Part shown: piece after piece, positions 29,496 through 39,129 of the stretch
Layout of the letters: every line of letters starts with the position of its first letter
Numbering within the stretch: the stretch's first letter is position 1
Assembly: GCF_000613945.1 (NCBI RefSeq)
Contig: NZ_BAJY01000003.1
Coordinates: 62,001-126,000, forward strand
Direction: 5' to 3'
Source of the DNA: Prevotella falsenii DSM 22864 = JCM 15124
Lineage (GTDB): Bacteria > Bacteroidota > Bacteroidia > Bacteroidales > Bacteroidaceae
DNA: 64,000 nt
Position numbers and translations under genes: made by a program
Notes under the pieces: model-generated
What the model saw: only the letters and a program-made list of their open reading frames with translations
Database searches by the model: none
Told to the model about the DNA's origin: nothing

Positions 29496-32400
29496 ATGAA
29501 ACAAACAAAACATTTATTATTGCTGTTACTGGCTTTCATATTGTCGGTAACAGAAACCTTTGCACAAGCTGTGGGTACTGATTTTACAGTAGGTAATATC
29601 AAGTACATTGTAACGGCAATGGATTTAACCACACATAACAATACGGCAGCTGTGAGCTATATTGGTGGTACGGGTGCCGTAACTGTGCCTCCATCGGTGG
29701 TGCACCCGAAAAACAAGGAAACTGTTTATATTACAGAATCAAAGGAATACACTAATTGTGCTGACGGTGTTACCAGCATAACTTTCTCTGAGGGTTATAC
29801 TACGATGGGGAAAGGTTGCTATGCAAAGTCGAAAAACCTAACAAAGGTTACTTTCCCCAAGTCTTTCACCACGATGAACCCTGGCTGTTTCGAGGCAAAT
29901 AACAAATTAACCTCTTTTGAAGTAGTCAGTGGTAACACTAAATTCTCAACCAATTCCGACGGTTGGTTACTTGCCGATGGTGGAACGACCTTACAGGCTT
30001 ATCCAACCGGACTTAGTGGCGATGTAACTATTCCGAATACGATTACGAAAATTGCACCAACAGCTTTCAATGTATGTGCCAGTCTTGGAAAAGTAACAAT
30101 TCCTGCATCAGTAACCAGTATAGCATCAGGAATCACTGCCAGTTTCTTGGCTGTAGGTACGTATTTCGAAGTAGATGATAGTAATCCTAATTACAAGAGT
30201 GTGGACGGCGTGCTTTTCAACAAAGACGTGTCAGAGCTAATAACTTTCCCAAAAGACTATTCAGGTTCACTTCCAAATGGCAAGTACACTGTTCCTTCAA
30301 CAGTGAAGACCATCGCCGGTGAGGCTTTCAGCCATACGTCTACAGTGTTGAAGGCTATTGACCTTAGTAACACCGAAACCATCAGTGCACAGGCATTTGA
30401 CTATACCAGTGGACTGGAAAAAGTAACTATTGGTCCAAAGGTGAACAGTATAGAAGACGGTGCTTTCCTCAATTGCGAAAAGATAACGGAGTATATAGTT
30501 GATGCAAACAATGTGAGTTATTCCAGCGATGAGGGTATCATTTATTCTAAGGACAAGAAAACGCTCTATCTTTGTCCGATAGCCAAGACTGGTTCTTATG
30601 AAATTCCTGAAGGTACGGTAACCGTTAAGGCTAAGGCATTCTATTCTTCTAAACTTTCAAGTATAAAGTTCCCCTCTACTCTTACCGCTGTGGAGGATCA
30701 AGCATTCCGTTTCAGTTCTATTTCTAATCTTGATTTTGGTACTAACTCTAATCTTTCGTCTATCGGAAGTTCTGCTTTCGGCAATACTCAATTGACTGGT
30801 AGCCTTACGCTCCCCGCTTCTGTTGCCAATTTGGGTTCAGGTGCTTTCAATTACACCAAGTTAAAAGATGTTCATATTGCTGACGGTTCAAAACTTGAGG
30901 CTATCACTTTTCAGGCATTTGGCAATATGCCCGAACTTGAAACTTTTACATTCGATGGCTCGGCTAACCATTTGAAACGTCTTGACGAACAAGCATTTGC
31001 CAATGATCCGAAACTTAAGCGTTTCGATGTTCCTGCGTCTGTAACGACAATTGGTAAAGGTGCTTTCTTGAATACTACAGCATTAGAAACCGTAACTTTC
31101 CAATCTCCTTCAAAGATTAAAGAGATCAAAGAAGGTGCTTTCGGTTCCAGTGGTATCAAGTACATCAATTTACCCAACAGTGTAGAAACTATTCAACAGC
31201 AAGCATTCGACAACTGTACCAATCTTACGACTATTACAATTCCTGCTTCTGTAACGAATGTTGGTATAGGAGTTTTCAATTTCTGTGAAAACTTAACAAC
31301 CATCAATGTAGATGCTGCCAACACTAAGTACTCGTCTCTTAGCGGTATGCTGACCAACAAGGATAAGACCGAGCTTGTGGTATTCCCTGCAGGTAAGGCA
31401 AACAGTAAGTATGCACTTATTCCTAACATTGCAACAGTTAAACCATACGCCTTTTACGGTAGCGAGAAGATAACCAATATAACTTTCCCTAAAACCGTAA
31501 CTTCTATCGGCGACCGTGCTATCGCCCTATGCGATAAATTAAAGTCGCTCAGTTTTATGGGTGAGGATAATGTACCGGTATTGAATGCTGACATTATGTA
31601 TCAATCAAGTAATCTCCGCGACGTAACCATTTATGTACGCAAGAAGTGGTATGAGAATAGTGCCAACGATGCTGCGGTGAATACTTACAACAGTAGATTT
31701 AAGGAAGTTCACCCCTCGTTTGTGTCAGAGACTGGGTACGACCGTGGCACGGAATTTTTCCCTACTTCTGCAACAAATGTAGGTGTTATCAGCTTCTATA
31801 CTCCTCGTACCTCTGTTATTATTGACAATACAGCCAAGGAATCAGATTACACAGACGTGCGTGGCAAGCATTGGACGGCTACGACCTACGATGTGAGCAG
31901 TATTCTCGACTACGCATATCAGAACGAAACAACTGTCAAAGACATAGTGGTACTTTCCAACATCGGTATTGTCGGACTTAATGCTTTCAAAGCTGGAAAT
32001 CAGTTACAAGGAATATATTTTGTGAGCAACACACCAGCACAGCTTAACTCTACCGACTACGGAATGAATGCTACCGATTATCCGTTTAATGCCAACCAGA
32101 ATATTTATGTGAAGCGCAGTAAGGTGAATGATTACAAAACAGTTTGGGAAGTAGATGGGCACACGCTGAACATCACGCACGAAATTCCACAGACAACCCA
32201 CAGTTATGGTGCAACTCGTTGCTATCCGTTCGATGTGCAGTACGACAACGACGGCGATGTCCGCCCTTATCTGCCCGTTGATTTCAGCCGCATGACACCT
32301 GCATATCCGTATGCTAAGGCACGTCGTATCGACAACGGCTATGTGCCTGCATTCCTCGGAGTGTTGCTACACAGTCGTAACGCTGCCAATGCCACCTCAT

Positions 32401-32816
32401 ATTGCGAGATGACCGATGCACAAGACCATCACGCCGTAACCGACCCATCGGGCAAGTATTCTGCAGCTACCTACAAGATGGTGGGTGTTGTTGAGGATAC
32501 GCAGGTAATGAGCGATGCCAACAACAATTTATATGCTTTCAGCAAGAGCAAGGGACAATTCCTGAAGATTAAGCAGGCTCCGGGTAACATGATGCCTCGC
32601 TTCAGTGCTTATTTGAAGCTGGATAGCAACAATCAGGCTAAAGGCTTCTCGTTCCGCTTCGACGATGACGACCCTTCTACAACGGGCATTGAAAACATCG
32701 AGATTGCAGAAGACGCCAATGACAGTGCGCCTTACTACAATCTGAACGGTATGAGAGTGAACAATCCTGCCAAGGGAGTATACATACATAATGGAAAGAA
32801 AGTAATCATCAAATAA
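29496..32816 (+). CDS. BspA-like leucine-rich-repeat surface protein
   Basis: This 1106-residue exported protein has a signal peptide (LLLLLLAFILSVTETFAQ). About 20 LRR_5-type repeats run through residues 80-690, for example ASVTTIGKGAFLNTTALETV and NSVETIQQQAFDNCTNLTTI. A non-repeat region of about 300 residues follows. The tail (YYNLNGMRVNNPAKGVYIHN, then GKKVIIK) is shared with four other secreted proteins here and looks like a short Por/T9SS-type tail. BspA-family proteins bind host matrix proteins and other bacteria; that role is inferred. The upstream leader has an (AC)24 tract, so expression could be variable. A small peptide gene follows 13 bp after the stop. Confidence 0.9.
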   Translation: MKQTKHLLLLLLAFILSVTETFAQAVGTDFTVGNIKYIVTAMDLTTHNNTAAVSYIGGTGAVTVPPSVVHPKNKETVYITESKEYTNCADGVTSITFSEGYTTMGKGCYAKSKNLTKVTFPKSFTTMNPGCFEANNKLTSFEVVSGNTKFSTNSDGWLLADGGTTLQAYPTGLSGDVTIPNTITKIAPTAFNVCASLGKVTIPASVTSIASGITASFLAVGTYFEVDDSNPNYKSVDGVLFNKDVSELITFPKDYSGSLPNGKYTVPSTVKTIAGEAFSHTSTVLKAIDLSNTETISAQAFDYTSGLEKVTIGPKVNSIEDGAFLNCEKITEYIVDANNVSYSSDEGIIYSKDKKTLYLCPIAKTGSYEIPEGTVTVKAKAFYSSKLSSIKFPSTLTAVEDQAFRFSSISNLDFGTNSNLSSIGSSAFGNTQLTGSLTLPASVANLGSGAFNYTKLKDVHIADGSKLEAITFQAFGNMPELETFTFDGSANHLKRLDEQAFANDPKLKRFDVPASVTTIGKGAFLNTTALETVTFQSPSKIKEIKEGAFGSSGIKYINLPNSVETIQQQAFDNCTNLTTITIPASVTNVGIGVFNFCENLTTINVDAANTKYSSLSGMLTNKDKTELVVFPAGKANSKYALIPNIATVKPYAFYGSEKITNITFPKTVTSIGDRAIALCDKLKSLSFMGEDNVPVLNADIMYQSSNLRDVTIYVRKKWYENSANDAAVNTYNSRFKEVHPSFVSETGYDRGTEFFPTSATNVGVISFYTPRTSVIIDNTAKESDYTDVRGKHWTATTYDVSSILDYAYQNETTVKDIVVLSNIGIVGLNAFKAGNQLQGIYFVSNTPAQLNSTDYGMNATDYPFNANQNIYVKRSKVNDYKTVWEVDGHTLNITHEIPQTTHSYGATRCYPFDVQYDNDGDVRPYLPVDFSRMTPAYPYAKARRIDNGYVPAFLGVLLHSRNAANATSYCEMTDAQDHHAVTDPSGKYSAATYKMVGVVEDTQVMSDANNNLYAFSKSKGQFLKIKQAPGNMMPRFSAYLKLDSNNQAKGFSFRFDDDDPSTTGIENIEIAEDANDSAPYYNLNGMRVNNPAKGVYIHNGKKVIIK

Positions 32817-32829
32817 AGGAGATTTCGAA

Positions 32830-33021
32830 ATGAATAAAAAAGAATATATACAGCCCAAAGCAGAAGTGGTTATCGTGAATGGTGATACCCTTATGGACGG
32901 CGAATGGTGGAGTGTACAGGTTAATCCGGGAGAGGAAATCGAAGATGACGACATCGGTGCCAAGGAGGGTTCTTTTGACGATGACTGGGGATTTTCGGGG
33001 TTTAATTCTTGGGATAACTAA
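32830..33021 (+). CDS. Small acidic peptide with KKxYIxP signature, paired with the LRR gene
   Basis: The peptide has 63 residues, starting MNKKEYIQPKAEVVIVNG and continuing into an acidic, Trp-rich C-terminal half with runs such as EIEDDD and FDDDWGF. A strong ribosome site (AAAGGAG) lies 8-14 bp before the ATG. It follows the LRR surface gene by 13 bp on the same strand. No signal peptide, lipobox or enzyme motif is visible. The other LRR gene in the window (46100-47740) is also followed by a peptide gene with the same N-terminal pattern. Similar short peptides recur in Bacteroidales, but I know no assigned function. A modified or processed peptide is possible. Confidence 0.72.
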   Translation: MNKKEYIQPKAEVVIVNGDTLMDGEWWSVQVNPGEEIEDDDIGAKEGSFDDDWGFSGFNSWDN

Positions 33022-33177
33022 TAACTATTTCAGCCATGTTCAACCAGTGTATGCGGTTGGGCATGGCACTTTCAGTATGGGTATGTTCTTTTCGGAACTA
33101 CTAATAATGAGACATTCGTTAATTAATATTAACCTGCCGTGGGTGGTGTAGATATAGATAACGACAAGTCCTACTTC

Positions 33178-33224
33178 AGTGGGGCACTAAAGTATAAGTA
33201 GTGCCCCACTACTTATACTTTAGT
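33178..33224. other. Two overlapping, mutually exclusive hairpins
   Basis: ACTAAAGTATAAGTAGT (33186-33202) and its exact complement (33208-33224) form a 17-bp stem with loop GCCCC. The same region can instead pair AGTGGGGCACT (33178-33188) with AGTGCCCCACT (33200-33210), an 11-bp stem. The two structures share bases and cannot coexist. The site is between the small peptide gene and the HU-like gene, and could be a terminator or a switch. Confidence 0.8.
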
Positions 33225-33270
33225 TGTTATTAACATTTACATCGTTTTGCGGCATAAAACAATTAAAATT

Positions 33271-33735
33271 ATGGCTTTTTACAAGAAAACAAAAATGAAG
33301 GTGAACGGCAAGTGGTATCCCAAATCCGTTTTGGTAGGTTCACCAATTAGCACCGAACAAGTGGCAAAACGTTTAGCAGCCGAATCGACGGTGAGTCCTG
33401 CCGACGTGCGTGCGGTGCTGACTGCCCTTGGTGGCGTAATGGGCGACTATATGGCACAGGGTCGCTCGGTGAAGTTAGATGGTGTCGGCTCGTTCTATTT
33501 CACGGCATCAACCAACAAGAATGGTGTTGATACCGAAAAAGAAGTAACAGCCAAGCTCATCAACGGCGTGCGTGTGCGTTTCATTCCCGAAACCCGCTTC
33601 CGTGGTGCCGGAAAAGGGCGTGTATCAACCCGCAGCCTGACGGACGTGGACATCGAATGGGAGGAATGGAAGGGCAAGGTTGCTTCTGACAACTCCGGCT
33701 CGACGCCTACCCCGGGCGGAAGTGAGCACCCGTAA
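33271..33735 (+). CDS. HU/IHF-family DNA-binding protein (Bacteroidetes type)
   Basis: This is 154 residues from ATG at 33271 (MAFYKKTKMKVNGKWYPKSV). An upstream in-frame ATG at 33247 is unlikely because homology starts at MAFYKK. The HU-like fold is seen in STEQVAKRLAAESTVSPADV, then GRSVKLDGVGSFYFTAST and VRVRFIPETRFRG. The C-terminal tail is acidic and low in complexity (SGSTPTPGGSEHP). Members of this group are small nucleoid-associated proteins that bend DNA. It is monocistronic, with a terminator 30 bp after the stop. Confidence 0.88.
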   Translation: MAFYKKTKMKVNGKWYPKSVLVGSPISTEQVAKRLAAESTVSPADVRAVLTALGGVMGDYMAQGRSVKLDGVGSFYFTASTNKNGVDTEKEVTAKLINGVRVRFIPETRFRGAGKGRVSTRSLTDVDIEWEEWKGKVASDNSGSTPTPGGSEHP

Positions 33736-33764
33736 AACGTATAAAATCTTAAGTATTTATTTTT

Positions 33765-33804
33765 ATAGTCGCAAGGATTGTTGAGAGACAGGACTTGCGA
33801 CTAT
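33765..33804 (+). terminator. Intrinsic terminator of the HU-like gene
   Basis: ATAGTCGCAAG (33765-33775) pairs with CTTGCGACTAT (33794-33804) and is followed by GTTTTATTCTGTTT. It is 11 bp perfect, 30 bp after the stop codon. Confidence 0.85.
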
Positions 33805-33912
33805 GTTTTATTCTGTTTAATAACTTTTAGGAGTAAGATACGGCTTAATGGATTTTTCATGCCATTAAAACGAAAAAAAGTTCTATCTTTGCATTCGTTT
33901 AGCAAACAAAAG

Positions 33913-34005
33913 AATGTTTTCGTTCAGCCAAATGAGCAATGCCAAATTTATTTGAGCATTGCCATGGCGAGAAAATGCACTTTTCGAGGAACGAGAAAAG
34001 AACAA
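33913..34005 (-). repeat. Dispersed repeat family 4 (about 93 bp), copy 1
   Basis: This segment, read on the minus strand, is nearly identical to 57657-57750. It includes GCAATGC and GCATTGC as hairpin arms and ends in a short AACGAAAACATTC-like block. It lies just before the FtsX-type permease gene, whose ATG is at 34020. Confidence 0.8.
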
Positions 34006-34019
34006 TAAAATACAAGCAA

Positions 34020-35267
34020 ATGAACTTTCCTTTATTTATAGCACGAAAGATAAACGGCAACGAAGACAAAGGCAGAAAGGTGTCTAAACCCGCCATTCGC
34101 ATTGCTACGCTTGGTGTTGCCATCGGTCTTGCCGTCATGATAGTGTCTGTTTGCGTTGTTCTTGGTTTCAAACATACTATCCGCGATAAGGTTGTTGGCT
34201 TTGGCAGCCACATCACGGTGGCTAATTTCAATTCCTTTCAGCGTTCCGAGAACTATCCCATTGTGGTGAACGACAGTTTGAAACGTGCCTTGCTGCAAAC
34301 GCAAGGTGTGCGCCACGTGCAGCGTTATGCCTACACGCAGGGCATTTTAAAGACCGACGACGACTTCCTTGGCGTAATGCTGAAAGGTGTGGGGAGCGAT
34401 TTCGACTCTACCTTTATACATCAGAATATGGTTGCAGGCAGCATTCCAACGTTCTCAGATGTAAAGAGCCGGCAGAAAATACTGCTTTCTAAAACCATTG
34501 CCGATAAACTTGGTTTGAAGGTGGGAGATAGGATTTATGCCTACTTTGTGAACGAACAAGGAGTGCGCACCCGCCGTTTTACCGTTTCGGGCATCTACGA
34601 AACCAACTTGAAACAGTTCGATTCGCAGATTTGTTTCACCGACCTGTACACCACAAACAAGCTGAACGGCTGGCAGCCCGAACAGTGTAGCGGGGCTGAA
34701 GTGCAGGTAAACGATTTTGAACAGCTTGATGCCGTTGCCTTAAACATATTAAATAAGGTAAAAGGAAAGACCGACAAGTATGGCGACAGCTATTCCACAG
34801 CCACGATAACGGAGCAAAATCCGCAGATATTCTCGTGGCTCGACCTTATGGATTTGAACGTTTGGATAATCCTTGCGCTTATGGTTTCGGTGGCAGGCGT
34901 AACGATGATTTCGGGTTTGCTCATCATTATCTTGGAGCGCACGCAGATGATTGGCATCATGAAAGCGATGGGTACGAAGAACGCCCAAGTGCGCCACATC
35001 TTCCTGTGGTTCGCTACTTTCATCATTGGCAAAGGTCTGCTGTGGGGCAACCTCGTGGGGCTGGGGTTGGTCTTCTTGCAGAAATACACCGGTCTTGTTA
35101 CGCTCGACCCCAAGACATACTATGTCAGCACCGTCCCCGTCGAACTCAATGTACTGCTTATAGCGGCTTTGAACATTGCCACATTATTAATATGTGTCTT
35201 TGTGCTGATTGCGCCAAGCTATCTGATCAGCCACATTCACCCTGCCAAAACAATGCATTACGAATAA
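34020..35267 (+). CDS. FtsX/LolE-type ABC transporter permease
   Basis: This is 415 residues from ATG at 34020 (MNFPLFIARKI). An earlier ATG at 33939 lies within a dispersed repeat and is rejected. The MacB/FtsX layout is clear: one membrane helix at about 35-55 (IATLGVAIGLAVMIVSVCVV), a periplasmic domain to about 270, then three C-terminal helices (IILALMVSVAGVTMISGLLI, FIIGKGLLWGNLVGLGLVF, LLIAALNIATLLICVFVLI). LolC/E-like lipoprotein release or peptide export are possible. No ATPase gene is adjacent, so the partner must be elsewhere. Confidence 0.85.
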   Translation: MNFPLFIARKINGNEDKGRKVSKPAIRIATLGVAIGLAVMIVSVCVVLGFKHTIRDKVVGFGSHITVANFNSFQRSENYPIVVNDSLKRALLQTQGVRHVQRYAYTQGILKTDDDFLGVMLKGVGSDFDSTFIHQNMVAGSIPTFSDVKSRQKILLSKTIADKLGLKVGDRIYAYFVNEQGVRTRRFTVSGIYETNLKQFDSQICFTDLYTTNKLNGWQPEQCSGAEVQVNDFEQLDAVALNILNKVKGKTDKYGDSYSTATITEQNPQIFSWLDLMDLNVWIILALMVSVAGVTMISGLLIIILERTQMIGIMKAMGTKNAQVRHIFLWFATFIIGKGLLWGNLVGLGLVFLQKYTGLVTLDPKTYYVSTVPVELNVLLIAALNIATLLICVFVLIAPSYLISHIHPAKTMHYE

Positions 35268-35340
35268 CGGAAAGCTGCTTTGTCGGGTTAAAATACTTGC
35301 ACAAATGAAACGAAAAAGTGCAGTTGTTGCACAAATATTT

Positions 35341-35370
35341 TTGAAATGTGCAAAAAAATAAATACCTTTG
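35341..35370 (+). promoter_or_regulatory. Promoter of the acyl-CoA ligase gene
   Basis: TTG (35341-35343), 19 nt, TACCTTTG (35363-35370), then ATG at 35392. This is a full match to the Bacteroidetes consensus. Confidence 0.75.
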
Positions 35371-35391
35371 CAACGTTTTAAGATATTCACA

Positions 35392-37053
35392 ATGCAACAG
35401 ATTCCAAGTTTTAACGAATTAATAGAGAAGAGCGTCATCGACCATTGGGACTATGATGCTCTGACAGACTATAAGGGAAAGACGCTTCAATATCATGACG
35501 TGGCTCGTAAAATAGAGAAGATACACATCATGTTTGAGGCAAGTGGTGTGCAAAAAGGCGATAGAATCGCTCTTTGCGGACGTAACTCTTCCATGTGGGC
35601 TGCTGCTTTCTTGGCAACACTTACGTACGGTGCGGTGGCAGTACCCATTCTGCACGAGTTTACGCCGGACCAGATACACAACATCGTAAACCACTCCGAA
35701 TCGAAGATACTCTTTGTGGGCGATGTCGTTGCTACGGAAATCGACGCTACAAAAATGCCCGCACTCGAAGGCATTATCTATCTTCCCGACCTCTCGCTCA
35801 CGTTGAGCCGTACCGAAAAACTTACATACGCACGCGAACATCTCAACGAAATGTTTGGAAAGAAATATCCGAAGTACTTCCGTGCCGAGCATGTCCGCTA
35901 CTATCGTGAGCAAAGTCCCGACGAGTTGGCACTTATCAATTACACCAGCGGAACTACCGGAAACTCGAAGGGTGTAATGATTCCTTACCGTGCAATGTGG
36001 AGCAATGCCGACTTTGCACGTAGCGTATTGGGCGCAGTCATCAAGCCCGGCAGCCACATCATCAGCATTTTGCCAATGGCACACATGTACGGTATGGCTT
36101 TCGAACTTATCTTCGAGTTTATAGCAGGTGCCCATATCTTCTACCTCACACGTATGCCTTCGCCTGCTATCATTGCGCAAGCACTTGCCGAAGTGAAGCC
36201 TGCGCTTATGATAGCCGTACCGCTCGTTATCGAGAAGATAATCCGCAAGCGTGTGTTCCCAAAAATTCAAACCAGCCGAATGAAGCTGTTGCTGAACACA
36301 CCTGTCATTCAGAAGAAGGTAAAAGAGAAGATTTGCGAACAGGTGGTGCAAGCTTTTGGCGGCAACATCTATGAAGTTATCATTGGCGGGGCAGCCCTGA
36401 ACCGTGAAATAGAGTCGTTCTTGAAAGACATAAACTTCCCGTTCACGGTGGGTTACGGTGCTACCGAGTGTGCACCCATCATCGGTTACAGCGATTGGAA
36501 AGAGTTTGTACCAACATCGTGCGGTAAGCCTGCCTTGCACCAAGAGGTGCGCATCGACAGCATCGACCCGGAAAACGTGCCGGGAGAAATCCTGACGAAA
36601 GGTCCTAACGTTCTGCTTGGCTACTACAAAAACGAAGAAGCCACCCGACAAGTGCTCGATGCCGACGGCTGGTTCCATACCGGCGACCTTGGAACGATGG
36701 ACGCCGACCAAAACATTTATATAAAGGGACGTTCCAAGAATATGCTTTTGGGCAGCAACGGACAAAACATTTACCCTGAGGAAATAGAAGATAAACTCAA
36801 CTCGTTGCCACTCGTAAGCGAATGTCTTGTGGTGCAGCGCGGCGAAAAGCTCGTGGGCTTGGTTTATCCGGACTTTGAAGAAGCAAAGGAACTTGGGCTT
36901 AACGATGCCGACATAAAGAACTTAATGGAAGAAAACAAGAAGCAGTTGAACGAAGTAAACCCTGCCTATTGCAAACTTTCCGACATCGAAATATTGGAAG
37001 AAGAGTTCGTAAAAACGCCAAAACGTTCTATCAAGCGTTACTTGTACAAGTAG
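35392..37053 (+). CDS. Long-chain fatty acid-CoA ligase (AMP-binding)
   Basis: From ATG at 35392 (MQQIPSFNELIEKS) the protein has 553 residues. The AMP-binding P-loop is LINYTSGTTGNSKGVMIP, the A5 motif is VGYGATECAPII, the A7 motif is WFHTGDLGTMD, and the A8 hinge is IKGRSKNMLLGSNGQNIYPEEIE. The C-terminal catalytic lysine is in VKTPKRSIKRYL. It activates fatty acids to acyl-CoA through an acyl adenylate; chain length cannot be read off. The gene has its own promoter and terminator. Confidence 0.9.
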   Translation: MQQIPSFNELIEKSVIDHWDYDALTDYKGKTLQYHDVARKIEKIHIMFEASGVQKGDRIALCGRNSSMWAAAFLATLTYGAVAVPILHEFTPDQIHNIVNHSESKILFVGDVVATEIDATKMPALEGIIYLPDLSLTLSRTEKLTYAREHLNEMFGKKYPKYFRAEHVRYYREQSPDELALINYTSGTTGNSKGVMIPYRAMWSNADFARSVLGAVIKPGSHIISILPMAHMYGMAFELIFEFIAGAHIFYLTRMPSPAIIAQALAEVKPALMIAVPLVIEKIIRKRVFPKIQTSRMKLLLNTPVIQKKVKEKICEQVVQAFGGNIYEVIIGGAALNREIESFLKDINFPFTVGYGATECAPIIGYSDWKEFVPTSCGKPALHQEVRIDSIDPENVPGEILTKGPNVLLGYYKNEEATRQVLDADGWFHTGDLGTMDADQNIYIKGRSKNMLLGSNGQNIYPEEIEDKLNSLPLVSECLVVQRGEKLVGLVYPDFEEAKELGLNDADIKNLMEENKKQLNEVNPAYCKLSDIEILEEEFVKTPKRSIKRYLYK

Positions 37054-37078
37054 TTTTAGCAATGCAATAAATACAGAA

Positions 37079-37114
37079 AATCCCTTTCAGCATTTAGCCG
37101 AAAGGGATTTTTTT
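37079..37114 (+). terminator. Intrinsic terminator of the acyl-CoA ligase gene
   Basis: AATCCCTTTC (37079-37088) pairs with GAAAGGGATT (37100-37109), followed by a T run. Confidence 0.9.
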
Positions 37115-37115
37115 A

Positions 37116-37155
37116 ACCCCCAATTGTTCATTAGAGTCCTTGACTGATTTTGTTC
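37116..37155 (+). repeat. Dispersed repeat family 3 (CCCCAATYGTTCATTAG), copy 1
   Basis: AACCCCCAATTGTTCATTAG followed by AGTCCTTGACTGATTTTG. Related copies lie at 40068, 45715 and on both sides of 57241-57328. Confidence 0.75.
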
Positions 37156-37193
37156 GATTGTTGATTACTGAAAGCCGTTACAGGAAAATCCTT

Positions 37194-37405
37194 TCGCTTT
37201 TGTAAAGATAAATCTCTTAAAAAGTGATGATAGCGTTTTTACGTTGCGAAAGCGGCTGTTTTGCGTTGCAAAATTCTACGCTTTTACCGTGCAAAACAGC
37301 CGCTTTCGCAATGCAAAACAATAGGATTTGTAAAGCGTTGGTAATTAACTTGCTATGCAATAGATATTCTTGTGAAAAATGTTTATGCTTTTACAGTCTT
37401 TTTTC
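37194..37405 (+). repeat. Dispersed structured repeat family 1, copy D (covarying arms)
   Basis: The arms differ from other copies but still pair: CGAAAGCGGCTGTTTTGC (37247-37264) is the exact complement of GCAAAACAGCCGCTTTCG (37291-37308), an 18-bp stem. Unit 2 (GCAAAATTCTACGCTTT) no longer matches unit 1. This is the most diverged copy. The 498-bp gap holds no supported gene. Confidence 0.88.
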
Positions 37406-37495
37406 ACCTATTGTAATATGGTGTAAAGGCGAAGTGGAGTAGGGGCATAACCCCTGAAATGAGAATTTAAAGGAAAGTTGCAGGCTGGTAAATCA

Positions 37496-37525
37496 TTGGA
37501 AATAGAAAAATATTTCTTACTTTTG
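37496..37525 (+). promoter_or_regulatory. Promoter of comEC
   Basis: TTG (37496-37498), 19 nt, TACTTTTG (37518-37525), then ATG at 37552. Confidence 0.72.
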
Positions 37526-37551
37526 CAAGCGATATAAAAACAATCTGTGCC

Positions 37552-39105
37552 ATGAAGCAAAATATTGCTTTTAGTAAGAATCCGTTGGTGAAAGTGGCTG
37601 TAGCCTTAATTGTGGGTATGGCACTTGGGCGGTATGCCTCGAGTGTAGTGCCGTTATGGGGCTGGCTTGCCGTTGCCGTTTTGTGCTTGGCGGTCGTGCT
37701 TTTAAGTGGAAAAAGGCGAATGCTTGGCAGCCGGGCACTGCTTTTCTCGGTGGCTTCGGTCGGTGGCTTGCTTATGGCAGATGCTGAAATGGAAATGCAG
37801 AAACCGCTTCCCGCAGAACCGTTGTGCTATGATGCCGTATTGCTGACAGAGCCTGTGCGGCACGGAAAGGTTATACAAGCAGATTTGGCGATACCTACGA
37901 CCGACGGAGCAATGAAGGTGAAGGCATCGATACTGTGCGATACGGTTTCCGAAAACTATAAAAGACTGCACGTTGGCGACGGTATCACTGCCTTTTCGCA
38001 GTTGGAAGAACCTGTAAACTTCCGTGATTCGGAATTTGATTATGCCCGTTGGCTGCGCTTGCACGGCTTTGATGCAGAAACATTTATTTACTATCGGAAT
38101 TGGAAAAAGGCTTCCGTAGACCTGTCGTTTCTTGGCAGCGTAGACCGCACACTTATAGAACTGAAGCGAGCAAAGCAACAATGGCTGCAGACTTATGCAC
38201 GTGTGGGACTCGACGGACAGTCGGCTGCCGTTGCGGTTGCTATGACTTTGGGCGACAAGCACCTGCTTTCTAAAGACATAAAAGACGATTATTCCATTTC
38301 CGGCGCGAGCCATGTGCTGGCTCTTTCGGGCTTGCATCTTGGCATTATCTATGCTATTTTTCTTTTCGGATTCAATCTTTGCAAGGGCATTCCTTACCTG
38401 AATATTTTTGTCCGATACCATTTAAGCGAACCGTTCGTGCTGTTGCTTATATGGCTGTATGCGTTGTTGGTAGACTTTTCGCCCTCGGTGGTGCGCTCGG
38501 CTACGATGATTACCGTTTACAGCGTTGTCGGATTGCTTGGCAGAGATAAGTTTTCGCTCAACACATTGGCATTGACAGCCATTATTTTGCTGCTTGTTCG
38601 CCCGCAGAACTTATGGGACGTAGGCTTTCAGATGTCGTTCGCGGCAGTGCTTTCCATTCTTCTCTTCACGCCTTTGCTTTATGGACTGTTCTCTCCAAAG
38701 TTGCTTCAACGCCATTGGTTGCTTCGCTGGGTGTGGGGATTGGTTGCGGTTTCCGTTGCTGCGCAGTTGGGTACAGCCCCTTTGGTAGCCTTCTATTTCG
38801 GGCGGTTCAGCTGCTATTTCCTGCTTTCCAACTTTGTTGTTATTTCGTGTGCTACTGCCATTCTCTATGCTGCGATGCTGCTTCTTGTGTTCTTTTTTGC
38901 GCCGCAAGTGCAGCTTTTAGTGGGAAAGGCATTGCTGTTTGTGGTCGGTTCGATGAACGCAGCCTTGCATTGGGTAGCCCATTTGCAGGGAGCAAGCATC
39001 GAAGGGCTGCACCCCAATGTCTTGCAGGTGTTCCTTTGGTATGTATTTCTGCTTTGTATGTGGTATTTATCTACTTTTTTCAGCAATCGAACCAACTTGA
39101 AATAA
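37552..39105 (+). CDS. comEC: ComEC/Rec2-family membrane protein
   Basis: This 517-residue polytopic inner-membrane protein has an N-terminal DUF4131-like part, then the competence domain with SGASHVLALSGLHLGIIYAIF (near residue 245) and multiple membrane helices (FVLLLIWLYALLVDFSPSVV, LTAIILLLVRPQNLWDVGF). In competent bacteria ComEC forms the channel for transforming DNA. The beta-lactamase-like C-terminal domain of longer homologues is absent. It lies 24 bp before truA and may be co-transcribed. Confidence 0.88.
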   Translation: MKQNIAFSKNPLVKVAVALIVGMALGRYASSVVPLWGWLAVAVLCLAVVLLSGKRRMLGSRALLFSVASVGGLLMADAEMEMQKPLPAEPLCYDAVLLTEPVRHGKVIQADLAIPTTDGAMKVKASILCDTVSENYKRLHVGDGITAFSQLEEPVNFRDSEFDYARWLRLHGFDAETFIYYRNWKKASVDLSFLGSVDRTLIELKRAKQQWLQTYARVGLDGQSAAVAVAMTLGDKHLLSKDIKDDYSISGASHVLALSGLHLGIIYAIFLFGFNLCKGIPYLNIFVRYHLSEPFVLLLIWLYALLVDFSPSVVRSATMITVYSVVGLLGRDKFSLNTLALTAIILLLVRPQNLWDVGFQMSFAAVLSILLFTPLLYGLFSPKLLQRHWLLRWVWGLVAVSVAAQLGTAPLVAFYFGRFSCYFLLSNFVVISCATAILYAAMLLLVFFFAPQVQLLVGKALLFVVGSMNAALHWVAHLQGASIEGLHPNVLQVFLWYVFLLCMWYLSTFFSNRTNLK

Positions 39106-39129
39106 TTTTCCGTATCTTTGCAGCTACTT

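Noticed and set aside
33939..34019. Upstream start for the FtsX-type permease
   Set aside because: The extra 27 residues are encoded by a dispersed repeat also found at 57657 and show no membrane-protein character.
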